This document shows positions 1 to 8,387 of a stretch of 64,000 nucleotides of DNA, in pieces. Source of the DNA: Burkholderia sp. 4M9327F10 (GTDB taxonomy: Bacteria > Pseudomonadota > Gammaproteobacteria > Burkholderiales > Burkholderiaceae). Under the pieces are notes generated by a model. It worked only from the letters and a program-made list of their open reading frames with translations. It was not told the DNA's origin and ran no database searches. Location of the stretch: positions 1-64,000 of the forward strand of contig NZ_SCNV01000018.1 of the NCBI RefSeq assembly GCF_005503145.1. The letters run 5' to 3'. The position numbers were made by a program, and so were the translations under genes. Each line of letters starts with the position of its first letter. The first letter of the stretch is position 1.

Positions 1-333
1 ACCATTTGCTGCGTAGCTGTGTGGCCCCGGTTTCCCGAGCATACCCATCCGCGACGCACGAAGTGCGGAGTGGGGTGGATGAGCGCTGTGCCACGAACGA
101 GGGTGGTGCGAGGGCGGGTCTTGTCTTGGGCCGTTCCCGGTGGCGGACCTAGATGGCTCACTACAAACTGGCGGTGTGAGCCCGCTTTCTTTTGCCTACT
201 TTTCTTTGCGGCGGCAAAGAAAAGTAGGTGCCGCCCCGCACAGGGGCAACGCTAATAGACCGATAAGACAACAAGGAAAGGCCAACACCATAAGAACAAC
301 CAAACACCAACCCGCCGCAAGGCAAAAAAAACC
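1..333. other. Non-coding stretch downstream of glk-hexR
   Basis: No convincing gene is seen here. The short open frames on the plus strand are low-complexity readings of a hairpin repeat, annotated separately. The stretch follows the 3' end of the leftward glk-hexR gene, so it could include that operon's termination region, but no clean T-tract terminator lies directly after its stop codon. Confidence 0.6.
195..228. repeat. Perfect 15-bp inverted repeat (dispersed hairpin element)
   Basis: The arms CCTACTTTTCTTTGC (195-209) and GCAAAGAAAAGTAGG (214-228) are perfect complements separated by GGCG. They sit in a GC-rich context ending in a CCGCCCCGCA-type tail. From memory, this stem and the peptide it encodes when read through (a phenylalanine/leucine-rich stretch followed by AAAKK) recur as spurious short ORFs in Paraburkholderia genomes. 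I therefore infer a dispersed repeat rather than a gene. It could also act as a bidirectional terminator or mRNA-stabilising hairpin for the leftward operon ending at 334. Confidence 0.7.
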
Positions 334-2250
334 TCAATCCCGAGCCGAAGAAGCCGCCCCATGACTAAGCCAATCGAGCACAGCGGTAGCATCATCATCC
401 GCGCCACTGCGCGCCTTGGCGACAGCCTCAGCCACATCCTCATTAGGCACGGCGCGCCGAATCGCCACGCCAACAGCAAGAATATCAATCATCACGAGAT
501 GCAAAATCCGCGAAATCATGGAAAGCTGTGATTCACGAATCTCAATATGATCAGTCTCAAGCGCCACAGTGGCCCGCTTAGCCAACGGCGTATTGCTAGA
601 CGTAATAGCAATCACCTGCGCTCCAGCCTGCATCGCCACATCCAGCACTCGCAGCAACTCAGGCGCACGCCCTGACTTCGACACCGCAACAATCACATCG
701 CCCTTGCCAAGCAGCGCCGCCGACGCTGCCTGCATATACAGATCGCCATAAGCAATGGTCGGAATCCCAAAGCGGAAGAACTTGTAGTGCGCATCCTGAG
801 CAACAATATTCGAATTGCCAAGCCCGTAGAACTCAATGCGCCGCGCGCCGTTCAACAGATCGATCGCCCGTTCGACATGCTCGAAGTTCAAATGCTCGCG
901 CAACTGCAAAATCGCCGAGATCGTGTTGTCCAGCACCTTCGCGCCGAAGTCCGTCGCGGTGTCGCCCAGATGCACCTGGCTGTGGCTCACGGGAATCGTC
1001 CCGGTCAGCCCCGTCGCCAGCTTCAGCTTGAAATCGGACAAGCCCTGGCAGCCCAGCGAGCGGCAGAAACGAATCACCGTCGGCTGGCTCACGTCGGCCT
1101 TGCGCGCAATGTCCACAATCGGATCATTGATGATCGAACGCGGATGATTCAACGCCAGATCCGCCACGCGGCGCTCTGCCGGCGTCAGCGCGTCGCGCAT
1201 CTGGCGGATCCGCTCGAACACCGCGGAAGAACTGCCGCCCGCGCGGTTCGACAACTGCTCCGCCAGAATCGCCGAGACGCCAAGGAACGCCGGATACTCC
1301 GCCGTGATCACATACGTCGGCACATTCTGCAGATACGTCTCGAAGCGGCCCTTCGCCTCGAAGCGCTTGCGGAACGACGAGCGTGCAAAGAATTCGCCAA
1401 GGCGAGGCACCACGCCGCCGCCAATGTAGATGCCGCCCAGCGCGCCAAGCGTCACCGCAATGTTGCCCGCGAAGGTGCCGAGAATGCCGCAGAACACATC
1501 TACCGATTCCGCCGCCAGTGGGTCACCGTCGAGCGCGCGCTTGACCACCTCGGAGGTGTCGAAGCCGGCCGCCACGCGTTTCTTGTCGCGTGCTGCCAGT
1601 GCCCGGTAAATCACCTCGATGCCAGGGCCCGCGCAGACGCGTTCGAACGATACGTGCGACCACTTCTTGCGGGCGTACTGCAGCACCAGATCTTCGCGTT
1701 CGTCCGCCGGTGCGAAGGTGGCGTGACCGCCTTCGCTGCCGAGTGCAATCCAGCGATCGTCGGCGGGAATCAGGCCGGAGACGCCGAGGCCCGTGCCCGG
1801 GCCCAGCAGGCCGATCACGCTGTTGGGCCGGCGTGCGCCGCCGCCCACCTGAACGCGTTGCGAGTCGGTCAGGCCCGGCAAGGCCATTGCCAGTGCCGTA
1901 AAGTCGTTGACGACCAGCAGCGTGTCGAAGCCCAGCGCACGGCGCGTGGATTCGATCGAAAAGGTCCAGTCGTGGTTGGTCATGCTCACCTGGTCGCCAT
2001 CGACCGGGTTCGCAATCGCAATCGCCGCATGGTTCACGCGGCCAATCCTGGTGTCCTTCAGATACTTCTTGATGACCTCGGCGACGCCCGGGTAGTCGGC
2101 GCACGGGTACACCTGCACCTGGCCAATCTCGCCCGGCCCCGTCTCCAGTGCAAAACGCGCATTGGTGCCGCCGATGTCGGCTAGCAGCCGCGGTCCGTCG
2201 GCGTGCTGGCCCGCGCCCGGCACAGCGTTATTTTTCACACCAGTAGACAT
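334..2250 (-). CDS. glk: Bifunctional glucokinase / HexR-type (RpiR family) transcriptional regulator
   Basis: This 638-residue protein fuses two functions. Residues about 20-335 are a bacterial glucokinase (ATP + glucose to glucose-6-phosphate) with the phosphate-binding motif ADIGGTNARF near residue 24 and a second nucleotide loop, GPGTGLG, near 150. Residues about 345-638 are an RpiR/HexR regulator: an N-terminal helix-turn-helix (DVSQPTVIRFCRSLG near 386) and a SIS sugar-phosphate domain (about 465-600) that in HexR proteins senses KDPG or a related Entner-Doudoroff intermediate. The fusion is known in Burkholderia-type genomes. It is the last gene of the leftward zwf-pgl-glk unit and overlaps pgl by 23 bp, which suggests translational coupling. 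A HexR-type palindrome lies in front of zwf, so the protein probably controls its own operon and the divergent transporter. Confidence 0.95.
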   Translation of the reverse strand: MSTGVKNNAVPGAGQHADGPRLLADIGGTNARFALETGPGEIGQVQVYPCADYPGVAEVIKKYLKDTRIGRVNHAAIAIANPVDGDQVSMTNHDWTFSIESTRRALGFDTLLVVNDFTALAMALPGLTDSQRVQVGGGARRPNSVIGLLGPGTGLGVSGLIPADDRWIALGSEGGHATFAPADEREDLVLQYARKKWSHVSFERVCAGPGIEVIYRALAARDKKRVAAGFDTSEVVKRALDGDPLAAESVDVFCGILGTFAGNIAVTLGALGGIYIGGGVVPRLGEFFARSSFRKRFEAKGRFETYLQNVPTYVITAEYPAFLGVSAILAEQLSNRAGGSSSAVFERIRQMRDALTPAERRVADLALNHPRSIINDPIVDIARKADVSQPTVIRFCRSLGCQGLSDFKLKLATGLTGTIPVSHSQVHLGDTATDFGAKVLDNTISAILQLREHLNFEHVERAIDLLNGARRIEFYGLGNSNIVAQDAHYKFFRFGIPTIAYGDLYMQAASAALLGKGDVIVAVSKSGRAPELLRVLDVAMQAGAQVIAITSSNTPLAKRATVALETDHIEIRESQLSMISRILHLVMIDILAVGVAIRRAVPNEDVAEAVAKARSGADDDATAVLDWLSHGAASSARD

Positions 2251-2932
2251 CGAGTCTCACTCCCTTGTCGTTTGCCAGCTTTGAGATGGCATTTTTTTGT
2301 GGCGCAGCGGCGGCGGCATTCAGCACGTCCAGCTTGCGCGGTCCTGCAATCAGCAGAAACAGGCGGCCCATCTGCTTGAGCGCGGACATCGACCAGCTCA
2401 CGCGCGCATGCGGCGCGCTGCTCGGATGAACCGCGACAAAGCGTTCGGATGTCGTGATGGCGAAGTCCCACTCCGGCGCGTCCGCGAAGATCGACGCCGT
2501 GTGGCCGTCCTCGCCCATGCCGAGCACGGCCACATCCGGCAGCGTGCGGCGCGGGTCGGCGTTCAGCGCGGCGACGTGCGCCTCGAGCGATTGCGTGGTG
2601 TCGACCAGCGGCCAGAATTCGGCGCCTTGCGCGGCGTTCTGCAACAACGCCTCGTGCGCAAAACGCGAATTGCTCGCGCTGTCCGTTTCCGGCACCCAGC
2701 GGTCGTCGACCAGCGTCACGGCAATGCGCGCCCAGTCGAACGGTTGCGTGGACAAGGTTTGCAGGAACGGACGCGGACTGCTGCCGCCCGACACTGCAAG
2801 CGTTGTGTGGCCCGCGCCAGTGGCGGTCGCGGCTGCCCGAGCGGCGAGGGACGCGTGTAAAGCGTCGCCCACCGCCTTCGCCAGCGCGTCGGATTGGGCG
2901 CGCGGGTCGTCGAAAGCGTGAAGCTCGATCAC
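2228..2932 (-). CDS. pgl: 6-phosphogluconolactonase
   Basis: This protein hydrolyses 6-phosphogluconolactone to 6-phosphogluconate, the step after Zwf. It has the SugarP isomerase-like fold, with the conserved LAVSGGSSPRPFLQ segment, VTLVDDRWVP, and GMGEDGHTASIF near the active site. The frame is open back to 3031. I choose the GTG at 2932 because the product then begins VIELHAFDDPRAQ, the usual family start. A GGAGGAG tract (2935-2941) sits just upstream, though its spacing is tight. The resulting 234 residues fit the family. The gene lies 189 bp after zwf and its end overlaps the glk-hexR start, so all three are probably one transcript. Confidence 0.92.
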   Translation of the reverse strand: MIELHAFDDPRAQSDALAKAVGDALHASLAARAAATATGAGHTTLAVSGGSSPRPFLQTLSTQPFDWARIAVTLVDDRWVPETDSASNSRFAHEALLQNAAQGAEFWPLVDTTQSLEAHVAALNADPRRTLPDVAVLGMGEDGHTASIFADAPEWDFAITTSERFVAVHPSSAPHARVSWSMSALKQMGRLFLLIAGPRKLDVLNAAAAAPQKNAISKLANDKGVRLDVYWCEK

Positions 2933-3121
2933 TTCTCCTCCGTACTGCTTTTTTGTTGGGTCTGCGGAATATGCCGTCACGTCCGGCAACGCCTGCCTGC
3001 GGAACTTCAGTGCCGCTGCGGCCATTGCCATCGCTGTGACGGCGCCACCCCGTTCAGTCCATCGGTGTACTGCATGCGGTAGACGCGGCGCGGTCTTTCA
3101 ATCGCGCCGCGCCGCCGCCAT

Positions 3122-4582
3122 TCAGTTTTCTTCTTCGAGCCAGTAGGTGCCGTGCTGCGCCAGCATCGCACTCGATGCCGCGGGCCCCCATGTACCGGCT
3201 GCGTAGGGCTTGGGCGGCCGGTTCGCGGCTGCCCATTCGTTCAGGATCGGTTCGACCCAGCGCCATGCCGCTTCCTGCTCGTCGCGCCGCACAAACAGCG
3301 CGAGGCGGCCGTTGATCACGTCGAGCAGGAGGCGCTGGTAAGCCTCCATCTGGCCTTCGCGGAAGAACTGGTCGAACGCGAGGTCGAGGTGGACGCTGGC
3401 CAGGTTCATGCCCTCGCCGGGCTGCTTGGCGAGGCAATACAGACGAATCGTTTCATTCGGCTGCAGGCGGATCACCAGCCGGTTCGCGCCCGGACGCAAG
3501 GCCGTTGGCCCAAGCGCCGAATGCGGCACGGCACGGAAGTTCACCACGATCTCTGCGACGCGATCGGCCAGACGCTTGCCGGTGCGCAGGAAAAACGGCA
3601 CGCCGGCCCAGCGCCAGTTTTCGATTTCCACCTTCAGTGCAACGAAGGTCTCCGTATTGGAGTTCGACTTGACGCCGGGCTCGGTGGCATAAGCCGGCAC
3701 CGGGTTGCCGCGGATCACGCCCGAATGATACTGGCCGCGCACCGCCACCTTGCCGATGTCGCGCGGGTCAATGGGCTTTAGCGCACGCAGCACACGCAGC
3801 TTTTCGTCGCGTACGGAGTCCGAATCCATCGAATGGGGCGGCTCCATGGCCACAATCGAGAGCAACTGCAGCAAATGGTTCTGCACCATGTCGCGCAGCG
3901 CGCCGGTATTGTCGTAGAAGTCGCCGCGCGCTTCCACTCCCAGTTCTTCCGCAATCGTGATCTGGATGCTCTCGACCCACTCGCGGCGCCACAGCGGTTC
4001 GAAGAGGGCATTGCCGAAGCGCAGCGCCAGCAGGTTCTGCACCGGCTCTTTGCCAAGGTAGTGGTCGATCCGGTAGATCTGTTCTTCGGCGAAGATTTCG
4101 CCCACAGCGTCGTTGATCGCGTTGGACGACTTCAGGTCGTAGCCGAGCGGCTTTTCCAGCACGATGCGCGCGTTCGTGTTCAGGCCGACAGCGGCGAGCG
4201 CGCGGCAGATCGGTACGAACAGCGACGGGCCCGTGGCGAGATAGAACACGCGGATGCCCGGCAGGCCGGCAACCGCATCGCGCAGCAGCGCGAAGTCTTC
4301 GGGTTTGCCCAGGTCGAGCTTTACGTACTGGATGCGTTCAAGGAAGCTGGCCCAGGCGGTCTCGTCGAGACCGTTCTTCGAGACATGCGGCTTGACGTGT
4401 TCGTTGACCCAACTGATATACCCATCGCGGTCTTCCTCGTGCCGCGCCACCGCCACGATCTTGCCGGCTTCGGCCAGCATGCCTGCACGGTGTGCTTCAT
4501 ACAGTGCCGGGAGGATCTTGCGCATCGACAGATCGCCGGTTCCGCCGAAGAGAACGAAGGTGAAGCTTGAGTCCGTAAACAT
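3122..4582 (-). CDS. zwf: Glucose-6-phosphate 1-dehydrogenase
   Basis: The enzyme oxidises glucose-6-phosphate with NAD(P)+ to 6-phosphogluconolactone, the entry to the Entner-Doudoroff and pentose phosphate routes. The Rossmann motif GGTGDL is at residues 13-18, the EKPLG motif near 143, and the signature RIDHYLGKE at 171-179. The C-terminal domain is complete, for a normal length of 486 residues. I place the start at the ATG at 4582 because GGAGACTC precedes it and the protein then begins with the nucleotide-binding strand. Upstream in-frame codons fall in the promoter. It is the first gene of the leftward zwf-pgl-glk/hexR operon and diverges from gtsABCD across a shared HexR-type operator. 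Confidence 0.96.
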   Translation of the reverse strand: MFTDSSFTFVLFGGTGDLSMRKILPALYEAHRAGMLAEAGKIVAVARHEEDRDGYISWVNEHVKPHVSKNGLDETAWASFLERIQYVKLDLGKPEDFALLRDAVAGLPGIRVFYLATGPSLFVPICRALAAVGLNTNARIVLEKPLGYDLKSSNAINDAVGEIFAEEQIYRIDHYLGKEPVQNLLALRFGNALFEPLWRREWVESIQITIAEELGVEARGDFYDNTGALRDMVQNHLLQLLSIVAMEPPHSMDSDSVRDEKLRVLRALKPIDPRDIGKVAVRGQYHSGVIRGNPVPAYATEPGVKSNSNTETFVALKVEIENWRWAGVPFFLRTGKRLADRVAEIVVNFRAVPHSALGPTALRPGANRLVIRLQPNETIRLYCLAKQPGEGMNLASVHLDLAFDQFFREGQMEAYQRLLLDVINGRLALFVRRDEQEAAWRWVEPILNEWAAANRPPKPYAAGTWGPAASSAMLAQHGTYWLEEEN

Positions 4583-4640
4583 GAGTCTCCGTCGATGTCC
4601 AGGGGCCGCCCGGAGCGACCGTAGTCCGATAAAATTTTTT

Positions 4641-4669
4641 TTGACACTGAATTGTAGTTTAACTACAAT
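4641..4669 (+). promoter_or_regulatory. Sigma70-type promoter for the gts transporter operon
   Basis: TTGACA (4641-4646) and TACAAT (4664-4669) are separated by exactly 17 bp, a near-consensus promoter reading right toward gtsA. The HexR-type palindrome covers most of the spacer and the whole -10 box, so a bound repressor would block RNA polymerase directly. Confidence 0.8.
4651..4669. promoter_or_regulatory. HexR-type operator shared by zwf and gts promoters
   Basis: ATTGTAGTTTAACTACAAT is a perfect palindrome with 9-bp arms around a central T. It matches the HexR consensus described for other proteobacteria (TGTARTWWWACTACA). The HexR-like regulator is the C-terminal half of the last gene of the divergent zwf operon. 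One site overlaps the -10 boxes of both divergent promoters, consistent with simultaneous repression relieved by an Entner-Doudoroff intermediate. Confidence 0.85.
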
Positions 4670-4678
4670 CCAAATCAA
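4651..4678 (-). promoter_or_regulatory. Promoter for zwf-pgl-glk/hexR
   Basis: On the minus strand, TTGATT (4673-4678) and TACAAT (4651-4656) are separated by 16 bp. The -10 box lies inside the HexR-type palindrome. Transcription would start about 60 bases before the zwf ATG at 4582. Confidence 0.7.
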
Positions 4679-5086
4679 GAGGTAGCGCTAAATCGATGAA
4701 AAAAGCGTGCGCAGCGAGGCAAGATGCGCGTTTTCCCGAATCGGCAGGCGTCCCCTGCATGTTAATGGACATTGCGTTTCTGCACGTGTTGGCTGCCTTG
4801 GTGGCGCACGCCGCAGCGCGGGTGTCAGGGTTAACGTGTGAGGTACCTCGAGTCTGCCGCGCGCGACGCGGGCAGGCAAAAATCAAAAGAGGAGACAGTC
4901 AGTTGCATCCCGAACCACTCATCTTCTGAGCTTCCAGCGGCCGAACGTCGGCTCGCCGGCACATGCCCGCGCATGCGCTTGCCCGAAGCTCGATCGCCCA
5001 GTGTTTTGCCTGTTTGAACCAACCACAGCACCCTGGAGAATCAGGGGCCATTCGTTTTTTGTTCAGGTGTCTGGAGGAGATAAGCA
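4670..5086 (+). other. Long 5' leader of gtsA
   Basis: About 400 bases separate the gts promoter from the gtsA start. The 77-codon frame at 4696-4929 has no recognisable similarity and I do not call it. A purine tract, AAAAGAGGAGACAG, near 4880-4895 resembles a ribosome binding site, but it is followed only by a TTG and eight codons before a stop. The leader could carry post-transcriptional control or an unseen second promoter. I see no known riboswitch in it. Confidence 0.45.
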
Positions 5087-6334
5087 ATGAAATTCCGCGC
5101 GATCATGGGCGCTCTGTGCGCCGCAGGTCTGATGTGTGGCGTGTCCGCAGTGCAGGCTGCCGAGTCGATCGAAGTGCTGCACTGGTGGACGTCCGGCGGC
5201 GAATCGAAAGCCGTCGGCGTGCTGAAAGATGACATGCAGAAGCAGGGGTACACCTGGAAGGACTTCGCGGTTGCTGGCGGCGCAGGTGCGGCGGCCATGA
5301 CGGCACTCAAGACGCAGGTGATCTCGGGCAATGCGCCGAGCGCTGCGCAGATCAAGGGTCCGCTGATCCAGGAATGGGCGGAGCAGGGCGTGCTGGTGCC
5401 GATCGATTCGGTCGCGGGTGACTGGAAGAAGAACCTGCCGCCGCAGATCGACAAGATCATGCACGCGGACGGCCACTACGTCGCAGCGCCGTTCTCGGTG
5501 CACCGCGTCAACTGGATCTGGATCAACAAGGCAGCGCTGGACAAGGTGGGCGCCAAGGCCCCGACCACGTGGCCGGAATTCTTTGCGCTCGCTGACAAGC
5601 TGAAGGCTGCCGGCATCCAGCCGGTCGCAGCCGGCGGTCAACCGTGGCAAGACCTGACGCTGTGGGAAGACGTGGTGCTGTCGCAAGGCGCTGACTTCTA
5701 CAAGAAGGCGCTGGTCGACCTCGACCAGAAGACCCTGACGTCGCAGCAGATGGTCGGCGTGTTCGACACGGTCCGCAAGATCGAGTCGTACATGGATAAC
5801 GGCCGTACCGGCCGCGACTGGAACCTCGCAACGGCCATGGTCATCAACGGCAAGGCCGGCATGCAGTTCATGGGCGACTGGGCGAAGGGCGAGTTCGCGA
5901 ATGCGAACAAGACGCCGGGTACGGACTATGTCTGCGCACCGGTGCCGGGCACCTCGAAGGCTTACACGTTCAACGTCGACTCGTTCGTGTTCTTCCAGCA
6001 GAAGGGCGCGAAGGACGCCACGCCGGGTCAGCTGGCGCTGGCCAAGACGATCATGAGCCCGGACTTCCAGGAGCAGTTCAGCCTGTACAAGGGTTCGATT
6101 CCGGTTCGTCTGGGCGTAAACATGGACAAGTTCGACGCTTGCGGCAAGCAGTCGTACGCGGATGAGCAAACGGCCATCAAGGCCGGCGGTTATGTTCCGT
6201 CGCTCGCGCACGGTATGGCTCAGCCGGATGCAACGGCTGGCGCCATCACCGACGTCGTGACGAAGTTCATGAACTCGGACCAGGATTCGAAGAGCGCAGT
6301 TGAAGCGCTCGCGAAGGCTGCGAAGACGAAGTAA
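5087..6334 (+). CDS. gtsA: Glucose-type ABC transporter, periplasmic sugar-binding protein
   Basis: This 415-residue solute-binding protein resembles GtsA of Pseudomonas closely in arrangement: a signal peptide (cleavage after VSAVQAA, about residue 25), the start VLHWWTSGGE, and the conserved segments VHRVNWIWIN, GGQPWQD, GKAGMQFMGDWAKGE and KGSIPVR. In that family it captures glucose (sometimes mannose) in the periplasm and delivers it to the GtsBC permease. The ribosome site GGAGGAG sits seven bases before the ATG. It is first in the four-gene gts operon under the HexR-overlapped promoter, so induction with glucose catabolism is expected. Substrate identity is inferred from the family and from the neighbouring zwf and glk. 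Confidence 0.9.
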   Translation: MKFRAIMGALCAAGLMCGVSAVQAAESIEVLHWWTSGGESKAVGVLKDDMQKQGYTWKDFAVAGGAGAAAMTALKTQVISGNAPSAAQIKGPLIQEWAEQGVLVPIDSVAGDWKKNLPPQIDKIMHADGHYVAAPFSVHRVNWIWINKAALDKVGAKAPTTWPEFFALADKLKAAGIQPVAAGGQPWQDLTLWEDVVLSQGADFYKKALVDLDQKTLTSQQMVGVFDTVRKIESYMDNGRTGRDWNLATAMVINGKAGMQFMGDWAKGEFANANKTPGTDYVCAPVPGTSKAYTFNVDSFVFFQQKGAKDATPGQLALAKTIMSPDFQEQFSLYKGSIPVRLGVNMDKFDACGKQSYADEQTAIKAGGYVPSLAHGMAQPDATAGAITDVVTKFMNSDQDSKSAVEALAKAAKTK

Positions 6335-6483
6335 GTTCAGTAGCACGGCGCCCGGTTGCGACTCCACGCGCCGCCGGGCGCTTCTCTTGAGCACGAAGAT
6401 TTACCCAGAGTCACAGCCTATGCCGGTTCAGCGTTGCGCATTGCGTGCGCAGTGGCGGGTGGCACAGTTTCAGGAGTCGAGTA

Positions 6484-7425
6484 GTGACTGCTTCTCTTAG
6501 CGGAAACGGGAAAGCCACGGCCTCCGTGACCCGCCGCACGTCGCCCATGGCGGCGCTCGCCGACCGCTGGATCCCGAAGCTGGTGCTTTCTCCCAGCATT
6601 GTGATCAGCCTGGTCTTCGTTTACGGCTTCATTGTAATTACCGGCTATCTGTCGCTGTCGAATTCGCGACTGATGCCTCGCTACGATTTTGTCGGCCTCG
6701 ACCGCTATCGCGAGCTGTTCGATAACGATGTGTGGTGGACCTCGGCCGCCAATCTCGGCTGGTTCGGCATTCCGTTCATCGCAATCTGCGTAGGTCTGGG
6801 CCTGTTCCTCGCCATCCTGCTCGACCAGCGGATTCGCAGCGAAGGTGCGTTGCGCGCGGTGTTCCTGTATCCGATGGCACTGTCGTTCATCGTGACCGGC
6901 ACAGCGTGGCAATGGATTCTCAACCCCAATCTCGGCATGCAAAAGGTGCTGCACGACTGGGGCTGGACGAGCTTCCAGTTCGACTGGCTGGACAATCCGG
7001 ATCGCGCGATTTTTTGTATCGTGATCGCGGCCGTCTGGCAATCGACGGGCTTCGTGATGGCGCTGTTTCTCGCCGGCCTGCGCGGTGTGGATGCGGAAAT
7101 TTTCAAGGCGGCACAAGTGGACGGCGCAACGCTGCCCACCATTTACCGCAAGATCGTGATTCCGAGCATGCGTCCGGTGTTTTTCTCGGTGCTGCTGATT
7201 CTCTGCCACATCACGATCAAGACCTTTGACCTGGTTGTCGCGTTGACAGCGGGTGGCCCAGGCACCTCGTCGTCGCTGCCGGCCATGTTCATGTACACGT
7301 TTTCGTTTAACCGCGGGCAATTGGGCGTCGGCGCAGCGTCGTCGATGATGATGCTCGCAACCGTCGTGGCCGTGCTCGTGCCGCTGATGTATATGGAATC
7401 GAGGAGCACGCGTAATGCAGCCTAA
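6484..7425 (+). CDS. gtsB: Glucose-type ABC transporter, permease 1
   Basis: This membrane-spanning subunit of the MalF/UgpA type has about six hydrophobic segments and the EAA loop (EIFKAAQVDGA...IYRKIVIPSM) that docks on the ATPase. I choose the GTG at 6484 because AGGAG (6472-6476) lies seven bases upstream. The frame is open further back to 6445, but that start has no ribosome site. The resulting length of 313 residues suits the family. It overlaps gtsC by 11 bp, as is common for paired permease genes. Confidence 0.9.
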   Translation: MTASLSGNGKATASVTRRTSPMAALADRWIPKLVLSPSIVISLVFVYGFIVITGYLSLSNSRLMPRYDFVGLDRYRELFDNDVWWTSAANLGWFGIPFIAICVGLGLFLAILLDQRIRSEGALRAVFLYPMALSFIVTGTAWQWILNPNLGMQKVLHDWGWTSFQFDWLDNPDRAIFCIVIAAVWQSTGFVMALFLAGLRGVDAEIFKAAQVDGATLPTIYRKIVIPSMRPVFFSVLLILCHITIKTFDLVVALTAGGPGTSSSLPAMFMYTFSFNRGQLGVGAASSMMMLATVVAVLVPLMYMESRSTRNAA

Positions 7426-8272
7426 GATGACGATCAGCCGTGCCGTCATTTATGCGGCCTTGATTCTGTTTGCGTTGTACTTCCTGTTCCCGCTGTACGT
7501 GATGCTCTCGACGTCCTTCAAGGACATCGATCAGTTGCGCACCGGCAACCTGCTGACGCCGCCGTCGCATCCGACTTTCGCGCCGTGGATCAAGGCATGG
7601 AGCCAGGCCTGTACCGGCGTGCGTTGCGACGGCATGGAACCGTTCTTCATGAACTCGGTGCGCATGGTGATTCCGGCCGTGCTCATCTCGTCGATCATCG
7701 GCGCGTTTAACGGCTACGTGCTGACGCACTGGCGCTTCCGTGGCGCGGACGCGCTCTTCACGATGCTGCTGGTGGGCTGCTTCATTCCGTTCCAGGCCAT
7801 TCTGCTGCCGATGGCGCGCTTTGAAGGCTTCCTCGGCCTGTCGAACACGGTGGGCGGCCTGGTGCTGGTTCACGTGGTGTACGGCATTGCGTTCACGACG
7901 ATGTTCTTCCGCAACTTCTACGTCAGCATTCCGGCTGAACTGGTGAAAGCGGCGCGCATTGACGGGGCAGGCTTCTTCCTGATCTTCTCGAAGATTCTGC
8001 TGCCGGTTTCGCTGCCGATTTTCATGGTCTGCCTGATCTGGCAATTCACGCAGATCTGGAATGACTTCCTGTTCGGTATCGTGTTCTCGGGTGTCGATTC
8101 GATGCCGATCACGGTGGCGCTGAACAACCTCGTGAATACGTCGACCGGTGTGAAGGAATACAACGTCGACATGGCAGGCGCGATTATCGCGGCACTGCCT
8201 ACGTTGCTCGTCTACGTTATTGCCGGCCGCTACTTCGTGCGCGGCCTGACGGCAGGCGCAGTGAAGGGCTAA
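7415..8272 (+). CDS. gtsC: Glucose-type ABC transporter, permease 2
   Basis: This is the second permease subunit, of the MalG/UgpE type, 285 residues. It has an N-terminal membrane segment (AVIYAALILFALYFLFPLYV), about five more hydrophobic spans, and the EAA loop ELVKAARIDGAGFF...FSKILLPVS. It would form the channel with GtsB. The gene starts inside the end of gtsB and is followed by a 115-bp gap before the ATPase gene, still in the same direction. Confidence 0.9.
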   Translation: MQPKMTISRAVIYAALILFALYFLFPLYVMLSTSFKDIDQLRTGNLLTPPSHPTFAPWIKAWSQACTGVRCDGMEPFFMNSVRMVIPAVLISSIIGAFNGYVLTHWRFRGADALFTMLLVGCFIPFQAILLPMARFEGFLGLSNTVGGLVLVHVVYGIAFTTMFFRNFYVSIPAELVKAARIDGAGFFLIFSKILLPVSLPIFMVCLIWQFTQIWNDFLFGIVFSGVDSMPITVALNNLVNTSTGVKEYNVDMAGAIIAALPTLLVYVIAGRYFVRGLTAGAVKG

Positions 8273-8387
8273 CCCAAAACGATTGCCGCAGCGCGCCCGC
8301 GTGGGGCCTGCGGCGAACCGGCATCCGGCCTGCGCCGCCTGAGTGCGACGCACCTGAAGCTGTATCAGAGACAAGAGGATTCACAGC

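Noticed and set aside
787..2184. 465-codon plus-strand frame antisense to glk-hexR
   Set aside because: It is an Arg/His/Ala-rich shadow of the third-codon GC bias of the real gene; it has no domain and no ribosome site.
4696..4929. 77-codon frame in the gtsA leader
   Set aside because: It has no ribosome site at the start and no similarity, and it is probably leader RNA.
5063..6394. 443-codon minus-strand frame antisense to gtsA
   Set aside because: It is a shadow frame rich in Arg and His; the plus-strand gene has a signal peptide, ribosome site and clear family.
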